Shown: positions 48,730 through 57,369 of the stretch, piece after piece | How the letters are laid out: the number at the start of each line of letters is the position of its first letter | Numbering within the stretch: the first letter of the stretch is position 1 | Source: Deltaproteobacteria bacterium | Lineage (GTDB): Bacteria > Myxococcota_A > UBA9160 > UBA4427 | Reading direction: 5' to 3' | Length of the DNA stretch: 64,000 bases | Assembly (NCBI GenBank): GCA_029261855.1 | Contig: JAJDAN010000042.1 | Location: forward strand, 152,295-216,294 | Translations under genes and position numbers: made by a program | Notes under the pieces: generated by a model | The model's input: the letters and a program-made list of their open reading frames with translations, nothing else | What the model was told of the DNA's origin: nothing | Databases searched by the model: none

Positions 48730-50055
48730 TCACGGACCGCTGAAGCGCTTGCCCAGCGGCGGGTTGTTCATGTAGGTCGTCTTCGGGTCGTATTCCCGCG
48801 CGCCATCTTCCACCCAGCGCGACAGCTCGGCGCGGCCGACCACGAACCAGTGCACTTCGTCCGGGCCGTCCGCCAGGCGCAGGGTGCGCTGGCTGGCGTA
48901 CATGTCCGCCAGCGGCGTCCATTGGGAGACGCCCGTGGCGCCGTGGAACTGGATGGCCTCGTCGATGATCTCGCACACCCGGATGGGCACCATCGCCTTG
49001 ACGGCGCTGACCCACACGCGCGCCTCGGCGTTGCCCAGCACGTCCATGGCCTTGGCGGCCTTGAGGACCATCATGCGCATGGCCTCGATCTCGATGCGCG
49101 CCTTGGCGATCACCTCGGTGTTCTTGCCGAGATTGGCGATGCGCTTGCCGAAGGCCTCGCGGGACAGGCCGCGCTTGCACATCAGCTCGATGGCGCGCTC
49201 CGCCGCGCCGATGGACCGCATGCAGTGGTGGATGCGACCGGGGCCGAGACGCACCTGCGAGATCTCGAAGCCGCGCCCGATGCCCAGCAGGATGTTGTCC
49301 TTGGGGACCCGGCAGTCCTTGAAGCGGATGTGCATGTGGCCGTGGGGCGCGTCGTCCTTCCCGAACACGTGCATCGGCCCCAGGATCTCGAAGCCCGGGG
49401 CGTCCGTGGGCACCAGGATCTGCGACTGGCGCTGGTGGGGCGGCGCGTCGGGATCCGTCTGCACCATCACGATCATGATCTTGCAGCGGGGGTCTCCGGC
49501 ACCGGAGATGTAGAACTTCTCGCCGTTGATCACCCATTCGTCGCCCACGAGGGTCGCTTCGCAGGCGACGTTCTTTGCGTCCGACGACGCCACGTCGGGC
49601 TCCGTCATCGCGTAGGCCGAGCGGATCTCGCCGTCGAGCAGGGGCTGCAGCCAGCGCTTCTTCTGTTCCAGGCTACCGACGCGCTCGAGCACTTCCATGT
49701 TGCCCGTGTCCGGTGCCGAGCAGTTGAGGCATTCCGAAGCCAGGGGGTTCTTGCCCAGCTCGGACGCGATGTAGGCGTAGTCGAGGTTCGAGAGGCCCTC
49801 GCCCGTGTCGGCGTCGGGCAGGAAGAAGTTCCACAGCCCGTTCGCCTTGGCCTTCTTCTTGACGCTGTCGAGCAGCTCGAGCTGCCCGGGTGCCCAGGAC
49901 CAGCGGTCTTCGCGGTCGGCGCCGAGCTGATGGAACTCGAGCGTGATCGGCTCGACCTCCTGCTTGATGAAGGCCTTGACCCGCTCGAAGAGCGGCTTCG
50001 CGCCCTCCGACATCCTCAGGTCGAACATCTCATCGGTGGTCTCGAGACCCGCCAC
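48730..50055 (-). CDS. Acyl-CoA dehydrogenase, ACAD10/11-like
   Basis: 441 aa from GTG at 50055, with GAGGAG six bases upstream. FAD-binding and substrate features are AYAMTEPDVASSDAKN (near 146), GAGDPRCKIMIVM, LGPGRIHHCMRSIGAAERA (near 275) and the C-terminal RLADGPDEVH. This last block closely recalls mammalian ACAD11, supporting pairing with the APH-like kinase next door. It oxidises or dehydrates acyl-CoA with FAD and passes electrons to ETF. It ends 37 bases from the kinase gene in convergent orientation; the thiolase gene upstream on the same strand is 82 bases away. Confidence 0.92.
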   Translation of the reverse strand: MAGLETTDEMFDLRMSEGAKPLFERVKAFIKQEVEPITLEFHQLGADREDRWSWAPGQLELLDSVKKKAKANGLWNFFLPDADTGEGLSNLDYAYIASELGKNPLASECLNCSAPDTGNMEVLERVGSLEQKKRWLQPLLDGEIRSAYAMTEPDVASSDAKNVACEATLVGDEWVINGEKFYISGAGDPRCKIMIVMVQTDPDAPPHQRQSQILVPTDAPGFEILGPMHVFGKDDAPHGHMHIRFKDCRVPKDNILLGIGRGFEISQVRLGPGRIHHCMRSIGAAERAIELMCKRGLSREAFGKRIANLGKNTEVIAKARIEIEAMRMMVLKAAKAMDVLGNAEARVWVSAVKAMVPIRVCEIIDEAIQFHGATGVSQWTPLADMYASQRTLRLADGPDEVHWFVVGRAELSRWVEDGAREYDPKTTYMNNPPLGKRFSGP

Positions 50056-50137
50056 GGCGTTCTCCTCGTCTTGACTCGCTGATTCGCTTCCTACCGGGTG
50101 CCCGGTGTCTGGCCTGGCTGCAGCGACGCGTCCCGGA

Positions 50138-51319
50138 TCAGAAGATCTCGAACAGGCCCGCCGCGCCCTGACCGCCACCGATGCACATGGTGACGACGCC
50201 CCACTTCGCCTTGCGGCGCTTGCCCTCGAGCAGCAGGTGCCCGACGCAGCGCGCGCCCGTCATGCCGAAGGGGTGACCGATGGAAATCGAGCCGCCGTTG
50301 ACGTTGTACTTCGCCGGGTCGATGCCCAGGGTGTCGCGGGAATAGAGGCACTGGCTGGCGAACGCCTCGTTGAGCTCCCACAGGTCGATGTCGTCGACCT
50401 TCAGGCCGGCGCGCTCGAGCAGGCGCGGTACCGCGAAGACCGGGCCGATGCCCATCTCGTCGGGCTCGCAGCCCGCGACCGTGAAGCCGCGGAACGCGCC
50501 GAGGGGTGCGATGCCGCGTCGCTTGGCCTCGTCGGCCTCCATCATCACGACCGAAGCCGCGCCGTCCGAAAGCTGGGACGCGTTGCCCGCCGTGATGTAG
50601 TGGCCTTCGCCGCGAACGGGCGGCAGTGCCGAGAGACCCTCCAGGGTCGTCTGCGGGCGGTTGCATTCGTCCTTTGTGACCGTGTTGGAAACCTCGGAAA
50701 CCTCACCGGTCTCCTTGTCCTTCACCATCATGGTCGTGTCCATGGGGACGATCTCGTCGTCGAAGAGCCCGGCCTCCTGGGCAGCGGCGGTGCGCTTCTG
50801 GCTCTCGAGCGAGTACTCGTCCTGATACTCCCGGCTGATCTTGTAGCGGTCGGCCACGATGTCGGCGGTCTCGATCATCGGCATCCACAGGCCCGGGTAC
50901 TGCTCGGCCAGGGGCTTGTCGACCTGCAGGGTGAAGCCCTTGCCCGTCATGCTGTGGGTGATCGACTCGACGCCGGCGCCCACCACGATGTCCTCACCGT
51001 CCACGATGATGCGGCCCGCGGCCGTGGCGATGGCGTTGAGGCCCGAGGAGCAGTGGCGGCTCACGGTCACGCCGGTGGTGGTGATGGGGCAGCCGGCCTT
51101 CAGCGCCGCCACGCGACCGATGTTGTTGCCCGTGGTGCCCTGGGGCGTACCGCAGCCGAGAACGACTTCCTGTACTTCGCCCGGATCGATCCCCGCGCGC
51201 TCGATCGAATGCTTGATGGCGTGGCCCGCCATCGCGGCGCCGCCGGTGTTGTTGAACCCGCCGCGATGGGACTTCGCGAGTCCGGTCCGTGCGGTCGAAA
51301 CGATGACTGCTTCACGCAT
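50138..51319 (-). CDS. Acetyl-CoA C-acyltransferase (thiolase)
   Basis: 393 aa. Catalytic Cys in SRHCSSGLNAIATAA (near residue 87-90), NEAFASQ, the His of GHPFGMTGAR, and a CIGGGQG loop with the second Cys. The enzyme cleaves 3-ketoacyl-CoA with CoA in beta-oxidation. The ATG at 51319 follows GAGGAG. It is the first gene of a reverse operon with the acyl-CoA dehydrogenase, and divergent from two more dehydrogenases, with 220 bases between (51320-51539) that should hold two promoters. Confidence 0.95.
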   Translation of the reverse strand: MREAVIVSTARTGLAKSHRGGFNNTGGAAMAGHAIKHSIERAGIDPGEVQEVVLGCGTPQGTTGNNIGRVAALKAGCPITTTGVTVSRHCSSGLNAIATAAGRIIVDGEDIVVGAGVESITHSMTGKGFTLQVDKPLAEQYPGLWMPMIETADIVADRYKISREYQDEYSLESQKRTAAAQEAGLFDDEIVPMDTTMMVKDKETGEVSEVSNTVTKDECNRPQTTLEGLSALPPVRGEGHYITAGNASQLSDGAASVVMMEADEAKRRGIAPLGAFRGFTVAGCEPDEMGIGPVFAVPRLLERAGLKVDDIDLWELNEAFASQCLYSRDTLGIDPAKYNVNGGSISIGHPFGMTGARCVGHLLLEGKRRKAKWGVVTMCIGGGQGAAGLFEIF

Positions 51320-51539
51320 TCTTACGTTCTCCTCGAGCTGTTCCGTGCGCTTTGTCGCGCGCCGATTGGGGAGGGATTGGCGGGCCGGCGGATTCGTCGC
51401 CACCCGGGCGAACCCGGATGCTAGCAGCGATCCCGGGCCGCCCGGGGCCGCCCGAACCGGGAGATTTCCGCCGGCGACTTCCAGTAGCATCCCGGGTCCC
51501 GTCCCGGATCTCCAAGAGACGCAGCAGAGGACCCCCGAA

Positions 51540-52745
51540 ATGGCCGACGCGCAGCTCACCGCCGAACAAGCCGACTTCCAGGAATACGCCGAGCGCTGGC
51601 TGGCAGAGAACGCACCTCCCCCGCCGCCGGAACGCCTCCCCATCAGCGCCATCGAGGTCATGACGACGGGGCAGCGCGACTATCTCCAGGCCTGGCAGTA
51701 CCGCTGCTGGGAGGCGGGCCTGGTGGGCTGCGACTATCCCCGGGAGGTCGGCGGTGGTGGACACGAAGGCTTCCAACGCATCGCCAACCAGGCCATGGCC
51801 GGCGCCCGCACCCCCCTGCTGATCAACATCGTCGGGCTGCAGATGGCGGCGCCCACCATCCTGGTCCACGGCACCGACGAGCAGAAGCGAAAGTTCATCC
51901 CCGGCGCGCTCAGCGGCGAGGAGATCTGGTGCCAGGGCTTCAGCGAGCCCGGCGCCGGGTCGGACATGGCCAACCAGCAGACGCTCGCGGTTCGGGACGG
52001 AGACGACTGGGTGGTCAACGGCCACAAGGTGTGGACCAGCCTGGGACACTTCGCGAAGTGGATGATCCTGATCGCTCGCACCAGCAAGCACCACAAGTAC
52101 GACGGACTCACCTACTTCCTGGCGCCCATCGAGGGGACCCCTGGCGTCACCGTGCGGCCGCTCGTGAAGATCACCGGCGAGAGTGGCTTCAACGAGGTGC
52201 TGTTCGAGGACGCGCGCGTGCCCGACGCCAATCGCCTCGACGAGGTCGGCAAGGGTTGGACGGTGGCGATGACGACGCTCACCTACGAGCGCGGCGCCGC
52301 CGAGAGCGCGGGCGGCGGGGGCAGCAGCCAGGCGCACCCGACCCAACGCCTGATCGACCTGGCGAAGTCCAGCTGGCGCGACGGCCGCTCGGCGGCCGAC
52401 GACCCCGTCACCCGCGACGCCATCGTGCAGATGGCGATCGTCGGCGAAGGCATCCGCCAGAACGGACGGCGCGCGCGAGTCCCCGCGCTGACCGAGCACC
52501 CCATGCGGATCCCGTTGCAGTCGAAGCTGCTCGTCAGCGAGTTCGCGCAGGACGTCGCCCGCCTGGGAGTCGACATCGCCGGCGCCCATTCGACACTCTA
52601 CAAGCTCGACCCGTCGGCACCCGACGCCGGGCACTGGCCCCTCGCCTACATGGGTTCCTACGGACACACGATCGCGGCGGGCACCAACGAGATCCAGCGC
52701 AACATCATCGGCGAGCGGGTCCTCGGCCTGCCGAAATCCAAATAA
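51540..52745 (+). CDS. Acyl-CoA dehydrogenase
   Basis: 401 aa. N-terminal helical domain, FAD-contacting SEPGAGSDMANQQT near 133 and WVVNGHKVWTSLGHFA, then the C-terminal helical domain ending AAGTNEIQRNIIGERVLGLP. Large acidic and Gly-rich loop (GAAESAGGGGSSQ) in the middle. Together with the next gene it resembles the paired FadE subunits of alpha2-beta2 dehydrogenases that attack sterol side chains in actinobacteria, but direct evidence is lacking. Start ATG at 51540 with AGAGG upstream. Divergent from thiolase. Confidence 0.93.
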   Translation: MADAQLTAEQADFQEYAERWLAENAPPPPPERLPISAIEVMTTGQRDYLQAWQYRCWEAGLVGCDYPREVGGGGHEGFQRIANQAMAGARTPLLINIVGLQMAAPTILVHGTDEQKRKFIPGALSGEEIWCQGFSEPGAGSDMANQQTLAVRDGDDWVVNGHKVWTSLGHFAKWMILIARTSKHHKYDGLTYFLAPIEGTPGVTVRPLVKITGESGFNEVLFEDARVPDANRLDEVGKGWTVAMTTLTYERGAAESAGGGGSSQAHPTQRLIDLAKSSWRDGRSAADDPVTRDAIVQMAIVGEGIRQNGRRARVPALTEHPMRIPLQSKLLVSEFAQDVARLGVDIAGAHSTLYKLDPSAPDAGHWPLAYMGSYGHTIAAGTNEIQRNIIGERVLGLPKSK

Positions 52746-52752
52746 CGAGAAG

Positions 52753-52800
52753 AGTGACGAGACGAGTGACGAGAACAGTGACGAGACAAGTGACGAGTGA
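52753..52800. repeat. Four tandem 12-bp repeats before a dehydrogenase gene
   Basis: Four copies of AGTGACGAGACN (52753, 52765, 52777, 52789) sit in the 62-base gap before the ATG at 52808. They are purine-rich and contain SD-like GAG. Copies vary only in the last bases. Confidence 0.85.
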
Positions 52801-52807
52801 GGCGACC

Positions 52808-53995
52808 ATGACCGAGACCCAGCCACAGAAGATGCCCGCCGACTTCGGATTCGGTCCCGACGAAGAACTGCTGCGCGATTCCGCCCGCAAGTTCCTCGAC
52901 CAGGAGATGCCCGTCGAGAAGCTGCGACGCCTCGTCGCCGAGGACCCGGACGCGGTCTACACCCGGGGCGAGGCGCCGGCATGGGACGAGAAGCTCTGGA
53001 AGCAGATGGTCGAACTCGGCTGGACGGGTCTGGCGGTACCGGAGAGCGCAGGCGGTGTCGGCTTCCGCAGCGTCGGCGTCGCCGCGTTGGTGGAGGAAGT
53101 GGGACGGCACGCGCTGCCTTCTCCGCTGCTCTCGACCCTGGCCAGCAGCTACGTCCTGCGGGAAGCCCTCACGGGAGAGCCGAGCCCGGCGGCGGCCTGG
53201 CTCGGCCGCATCGCCGACGGCGCCGCCGCCAGCCTCGCCATCACGAACGCGCGCGGCAGCTGGGAACCCGGCGAGAGCGGCGTCATCGCCGAAGCGGAGC
53301 CCGGCGGAGACGGACTGCGGCTGCACGGCAGCGCCCACTTCGTGCAGGACGCCGGCAAGGCCGAGCTGTTCGTCGTGCACGCGATCCGGGACGACGGCTC
53401 CTACCTGTGCGTGGTGCCCGCGGACAGCCCGGGCCTCGTCGTCCGGCCGGACCACATCCACGACCTCACCCGGGACCAGGCGACACTCGTGTTCGACGAC
53501 GTCCCCGTCACGAACGACCAGGTCGTCAGCCGCGAAGGCGCGGCCGCGCTCGCCCGCGCCTGGCCCGCGCTGCTGGTGCTGGTCGCCGCCGACCTGTGCG
53601 GCAGCAGCGAGTGGCAGCTGCAGACCACCGTCGAGTACGCCCGCACCCGCAAGCAGTTCGATCGGCCCATCGGCTTCTTCCAGGCCGTCAAGCATCCGCT
53701 CAGCGACGGCATGGTGATGATCGACCGCGCGCGCTCGCTGCTCTATCACGCCGCCTGTTGCATCGACAGCGGGTCCAACGAGGCCGAGACCGCGGCGCGC
53801 ATGGCAAAGAGCGCCGCCTCGGACGCGGGCGCCTACCTGTCGGACCGGTCGGTGCAGCTCCACGGTGGCATCGGCTTCACCTGGGAGTGCGACGTGCACC
53901 TCTTCTTCAAACGCAGCCTCCACAATCAGGCGCTCTACGGCGACGCCGTCCACCATCGGCGGAAGCTCGCGGACCTGCTGATCGGCCCGATCTGA
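52808..53995 (+). CDS. Acyl-CoA dehydrogenase, likely partner subunit
   Basis: 395 aa. N-terminal helical part (GPDEELLRDSARKFLDQE), WTGLAVPESAGGVGF near 77, QTTVEYARTRKQFDRPIGFFQ (near 280), and LHGGIGFTWECDVHLFFKR at the C-terminus. The FAD loop in the middle is more diverged than in the preceding gene, as in non-catalytic or second subunits of FadE pairs. It follows the first dehydrogenase by 62 bases with a tandem repeat in between. Probable heteromeric enzyme. Confidence 0.92.
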   Translation: MTETQPQKMPADFGFGPDEELLRDSARKFLDQEMPVEKLRRLVAEDPDAVYTRGEAPAWDEKLWKQMVELGWTGLAVPESAGGVGFRSVGVAALVEEVGRHALPSPLLSTLASSYVLREALTGEPSPAAAWLGRIADGAAASLAITNARGSWEPGESGVIAEAEPGGDGLRLHGSAHFVQDAGKAELFVVHAIRDDGSYLCVVPADSPGLVVRPDHIHDLTRDQATLVFDDVPVTNDQVVSREGAAALARAWPALLVLVAADLCGSSEWQLQTTVEYARTRKQFDRPIGFFQAVKHPLSDGMVMIDRARSLLYHAACCIDSGSNEAETAARMAKSAASDAGAYLSDRSVQLHGGIGFTWECDVHLFFKRSLHNQALYGDAVHHRRKLADLLIGPI

Positions 53996-54071
53996 ACCCA
54001 CGCGCCCGGACTCCCGGGTCGCCAGACTCGAACCCAGAACCCAGAACCCAGGAAAAGAGGAGAGAAGATCC

Positions 54072-54836
54072 ATGTCGTCCGGACGCCTGCAGGGAAAGGT
54101 GGCGCTCGTCACCGGTGGCTCGCGCGGAATCGGAAAGGGCATCGCCAAGGCGTTCGCCGACGAGGGCGCCCAGGTGATGATCACCTCGCGCAAGGCCGAG
54201 AGCTGCGAAGAGACCGCCAAGGAACTGGGCGACGCCGTGCACTGGGAGGCCGGGCACATCGGCAAGGACGAAGACGCCGAGCGCGTCATCGGCGCCACCC
54301 TCGACCGGCTCGGGCGACTCGACATCCTGGTCAACAACGCGGCCACGAACCCCTACGCGGGCCCGACCATCGATGTCGACCGCGCACGCTGGGACAAGAC
54401 CCTCGAGATCAACCTGACGGCACCGCTCTTCTGGACGCAGCTCGCCTGGCGTCGCGCGATGAAGGACAGCGGCGGCTCGGTGATCAACATCTCGAGTGTC
54501 GGTGGTCTCGCGACCAATCCGATCCTCGGCGTCTACGACGTCACGAAGGCGGCGCTCATCCACCTAACAAAGCAATTGGCCGCCGAGCTCGGACCGCAGG
54601 TGCGCGTGAACGCGCTCGCCCCAGGGCTCGTCCGCACGGACTTCGCACGCGTACTCTGGGAAGGCGACCGAGGGGGAGAGGTGGCACAGGCCTATCCCCT
54701 GAAGCGCCTGGGCGAGCCCCAGGACATCGGCGCCGCGGCGCTCTACTTCGCCGACGACGCGGCGAGTGGCTGGGTGACCGGCCAGACCCTGGTTCTCGAT
54801 GGCGGCGGATTGATCGGCTTCAACCGCGCGGGCTGA
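54072..54836 (+). CDS. Short-chain dehydrogenase/reductase
   Basis: 254 aa. Cofactor motif TGGSRGIGKGI (residues 14-24), NNAATNP, catalytic Ser in NISSVGG and YDVTK, and APGLVRTDF. The Gly-rich start with Arg in SRGIG favours NADP(H). It probably oxidises a hydroxyacyl-CoA or ketone in the same pathway as the dehydrogenases. Ribosome site AGGAGAGAAG is close to the ATG. A GAACCCA tandem run lies upstream at about 54033-54055. Confidence 0.9.
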   Translation: MSSGRLQGKVALVTGGSRGIGKGIAKAFADEGAQVMITSRKAESCEETAKELGDAVHWEAGHIGKDEDAERVIGATLDRLGRLDILVNNAATNPYAGPTIDVDRARWDKTLEINLTAPLFWTQLAWRRAMKDSGGSVINISSVGGLATNPILGVYDVTKAALIHLTKQLAAELGPQVRVNALAPGLVRTDFARVLWEGDRGGEVAQAYPLKRLGEPQDIGAAALYFADDAASGWVTGQTLVLDGGGLIGFNRAG

Positions 54837-55012
54837 CCGGAAGCAAACCGGCAACTCCGCGTGCAGGTTCGACGGAACCCATCGGAAAAGTCGCGCGGTC
54901 GCGCACGCTAGTCGCGCACGTCGTGCGCGCGCACTACGCAGAAGCTTCCTCATCGCGGAAGCCAGTGCGCTGCCGTCCGTGCGACGACAGTCACAAAACG
55001 CGCGAACTCGCG

Positions 55013-55041
55013 TTGACACTTCTGACGCGCACTGTCAGCAT
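55013..55041 (+). promoter_or_regulatory. Possible sigma-70 promoter of the 84-aa gene
   Basis: TTGACA at 55013-55018 and CAGCAT at 55036-55041, 17 bases apart. The -35 is perfect, the -10 matches three of six positions. It lies 62 bases before the ATG at 55104 in a 267-base gap (54837-55103) otherwise without features. Confidence 0.45.
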
Positions 55042-55103
55042 GAACTCGTTCCATTCCTTTGAGAACGTCTCACAACGATCTCACCATAGATGCGGAGTAC
55101 ACG

Positions 55104-55358
55104 ATGACGGTGGAAGAGATCGCTTGGGAGTTCGCGGGTGTGTTCGACGAGCTCGACGCGAGTCAGATCAACGAGATGCTCGCAAAGAACGTCCCTCTCG
55201 AGACGCTCGGTTTCTTTACCGAGTACGCCGAGCAGTTCGGCAAGGTCGAGGGCATCGCGGGTGACAGCGAAAAGCGTCTGCCGAACCTGATGGTCATCGG
55301 TTACCTGATGCGCGTGCTCGAAGAGCGCCTGCTCGAAGACGAAGAGCCGAGCGTCTAG
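55104..55358 (+). CDS. Small acidic helical protein, 84 aa
   Basis: From ATG at 55104, with GGAG six bases before. I do not know the family. It begins MTVEEIAWEFAGVFDEL and ends in EDEEPSV; the whole protein is helical and acidic, with no metal or nucleotide motif. An in-frame TTG at 55059 would add 15 residues but has no ribosome site. It stands alone, with a promoter-like sequence upstream and low-complexity DNA downstream. Confidence 0.75.
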   Translation: MTVEEIAWEFAGVFDELDASQINEMLAKNVPLETLGFFTEYAEQFGKVEGIAGDSEKRLPNLMVIGYLMRVLEERLLEDEEPSV

Positions 55359-55804
55359 AACTTTTTCACCCGCCTTTTTTTGCCCACCCGCCCCGCCCGC
55401 CCCACCCGCCCCGCCCACCCCGCCCGCCCCGCCCCGCGCCCCGACCCCGCGCCCCGCCCACCCCACCCGAACGCCGGGGCAGCCGCACGCATGCCGCCCC
55501 ACCCGCCCTTCCGCTCGGTTGGTCCGGCCTCTCGCCCGTTGGCCCGGCACCGGCGCGACGCAGGGTTCGAGTTCGCGGCGCGTGTTCTTCGTGGCGGCGG
55601 ACAGAACTCCGTCAGAACGGGGACAGAACCCGGGTGCCGTCGCGCCAGTCGTGCGACAGAACGTGGACACGACGGTGTTGTTTCGGCCGACAGAACGGCG
55701 ACGAAAGCGGCGACCCGGCTGCTCGACGCGTGCCGCAGCGGCCGGTCGCCCGCGACCCGACAAAACCCCGACAGAACCGCGACAGAACGCGGTCAGAACC
55801 CTTG
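55359..55804. repeat. 446-base low-complexity gap with C-tracts and GACAGAAC copies
   Basis: A T-run (about 55362-55380) is followed by C-rich DNA (to about 55510), made of CCCGCC/CCCACC units, which is G-rich on the reverse strand and could form quadruplexes. From 55600 to 55800, CAGAAC appears eight times, six of them within GACAGAAC. No gene is apparent on either strand. It lies between the 84-aa gene and the end of the CPBP protease, whose transcript would run into the G-rich part. Confidence 0.75.
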
Positions 55805-56425
55805 TCAGAGTGGAGCGTCGGTCTCCTCGGTACCCGCCGGGTCCGGCTCTCCGCCGTAGCGCCGCACCAGTAGCGGCAGGTTGATGGCGTTCACCAGGGT
55901 GTGCGCCACGATCGGTGCGATCAGGTTGCCCGTCCACAGCAACAGTCCGCCGAAGAGAAAGCCGGCCACGACGGCGAAGGCGGTCCACGGCAGGAACGCG
56001 CGCTGGGGGACGAAGTGCACGCAGCCGAACAACAGGCTCGCGAGCACCAGTCCGGCCCGGGGCTGAAGGGCGCCGCGGAAGAACAGCTCCTCGGCGAAGC
56101 CGCTCGCAAACGCCAGCAGCACCGCATTCGGGACGGACAGCGGACCGAGGGCTCGCGCCATGGCCCGGGCCAGGTCGTCGCCCCAGCGCGTGGCACGGGT
56201 CATCCAGTCCGACCCGAGGATCAGCACCACCGCCGCCGCCACGCCGAGCCCGATGTCCCGCCCCCAGGCGATGTCGGCCAGCGATCCGGCCCCGTCGAGG
56301 AAGAAGATCGGCTCGCGGTAGAAGCCGACCCGCCAGATCACAGCCGCCACGGCCATGAGGCCGTAGAAAAGGAGGCCGAGCCGCACGAAGCCGCTCTCGG
56401 GCGGGGGCTGTGTCGCGTCGCTCAC
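55805..56425 (-). CDS. CPBP (CAAX-like) intramembrane metalloprotease
   Basis: 206 aa, about six membrane helices. Catalytic motifs: FAEELFFRGAL (EExxFRG, near residue 112), FGCVHFVPQ (FxxxH) and IAPIVAHTLVNAINL (HxxxN). This is the Abi/CPBP family of glutamic or metallo-type intramembrane proteases. Roles range from bacteriocin self-protection to envelope maintenance. The start is GTG at 56425, with AGGAG. It is divergent from greA with 161 bases between. Confidence 0.92.
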   Translation of the reverse strand: MSDATQPPPESGFVRLGLLFYGLMAVAAVIWRVGFYREPIFFLDGAGSLADIAWGRDIGLGVAAAVVLILGSDWMTRATRWGDDLARAMARALGPLSVPNAVLLAFASGFAEELFFRGALQPRAGLVLASLLFGCVHFVPQRAFLPWTAFAVVAGFLFGGLLLWTGNLIAPIVAHTLVNAINLPLLVRRYGGEPDPAGTEETDAPL

Positions 56426-56586
56426 CAGGTCTCCTGCCCGTCCCGATTGGCGAATCGGGTCTCCGTTGACCCTCCCGTTGTGGGAGAGTAGATTCCCACG
56501 GTAGCCGACGTCCCCCTGGGGCGTCGGATTTCGTTTTCTGGCGGATGATCGGGACGAGGTCCAGATCCTCTGCAGCGAGGCAGCCC

Positions 56587-57066
56587 ATGTCCGATCGCGT
56601 GCCGATGACGGCTGGCGGTTACGAGCAGATGAAGGCGGACTTGAAGCAGCTGAAGTCCGTAGACCGGCCGAAGAACGTCAAGGAGATCGAGGAGGCCATC
56701 GCCCACGGCGATCTTTCCGAGAACGCGGAGTATCACGCCGCCAAGGAGCGACAAGGGCACCTCGAGGCCCGGATCTCGCACATCGAGGACCGACTCGCCC
56801 GCGCCCAGGTGATCGACGTGAGCGGCCAGTCTGCAGACCAGGTGCGGTTCGGCTGCACCGTCCGGCTGCAGGACGTCGAGACCAGCGAAGAGGTCCGCTA
56901 CAGGATCGTCGGCGAGGACGAGGCCGACGTCTCCGAGGGGCGGATCTCGATCACGTCCCCCGTCGGCCGCGCGCTGATGGGCAAGGAAGTCGACGACACG
57001 GTTTCCGTGAAGGTCCCGAAGGGCACGCGGGAGTTCGACATCCTCGAGATCCTGATCGAGTCCTGA
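56587..57066 (+). CDS. greA: Transcript cleavage factor GreA
   Basis: 159 aa. N-terminal coiled coil with the acidic tip region GDLSENAEYHAAKERQGHLE (44-63; Asp/Glu tip residues) and the C-terminal FKBP-like domain ending SVKVPKGTREFDILEI. It rescues backtracked RNA polymerase. ATG at 56587 is preferred over an upstream in-frame ATG at 56545. Confidence 0.96.
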   Translation: MSDRVPMTAGGYEQMKADLKQLKSVDRPKNVKEIEEAIAHGDLSENAEYHAAKERQGHLEARISHIEDRLARAQVIDVSGQSADQVRFGCTVRLQDVETSEEVRYRIVGEDEADVSEGRISITSPVGRALMGKEVDDTVSVKVPKGTREFDILEILIES

Positions 57067-57108
57067 CGCTGACGATGGGGAGATCCGCGGCTAGACTCCC
57101 CGCCCCAT

Positions 57109-57184
57109 TCCTCGGTAGCTCAGTTGGTAGAGCAGGCGGCTGTTAACCGCCGGGTCGCAGGTTCAAGTCCTGCCCGGGGAGCCA
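57109..57184 (+). tRNA. tRNA-Asn (anticodon GTT)
   Basis: Acceptor stem TCCTCGG/CCGGGGA, anticodon stem GCGGC-TGTTAAC-CGCCG with anticodon GTT, T-loop GGTTCAAGT, and an encoded CCA end. It lies 43 bases after greA and is followed by a strong hairpin. Confidence 0.97.
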
Positions 57185-57194
57185 GACTTTCGAT

Positions 57195-57223
57195 ACGGCC
57201 GCAGGCGACATGCCTGCGGCCGT
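57195..57223 (+). terminator. Terminator hairpin after tRNA-Asn
   Basis: ACGGCCGCAGGC and GCCTGCGGCCGT form a perfect 12-bp stem with loop GACAT, followed by a weak T-rich stretch (GTTGCATTCT). Good intrinsic terminator ten bases after the tRNA. Confidence 0.85.
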
Positions 57224-57369
57224 GTTGCATTCTCCCCCCGAGCACGACCCGGGGCCCGAGGCCTGAAGGTCGGGAAGCCGGAAGGCCGGGAAGACAGAAG
57301 AGCCGAAACGCCCGGAAGCCGAGGCCCGCTTCCGGTAGGATGCGACGATCCAATCGACCAGGGGGGGCA

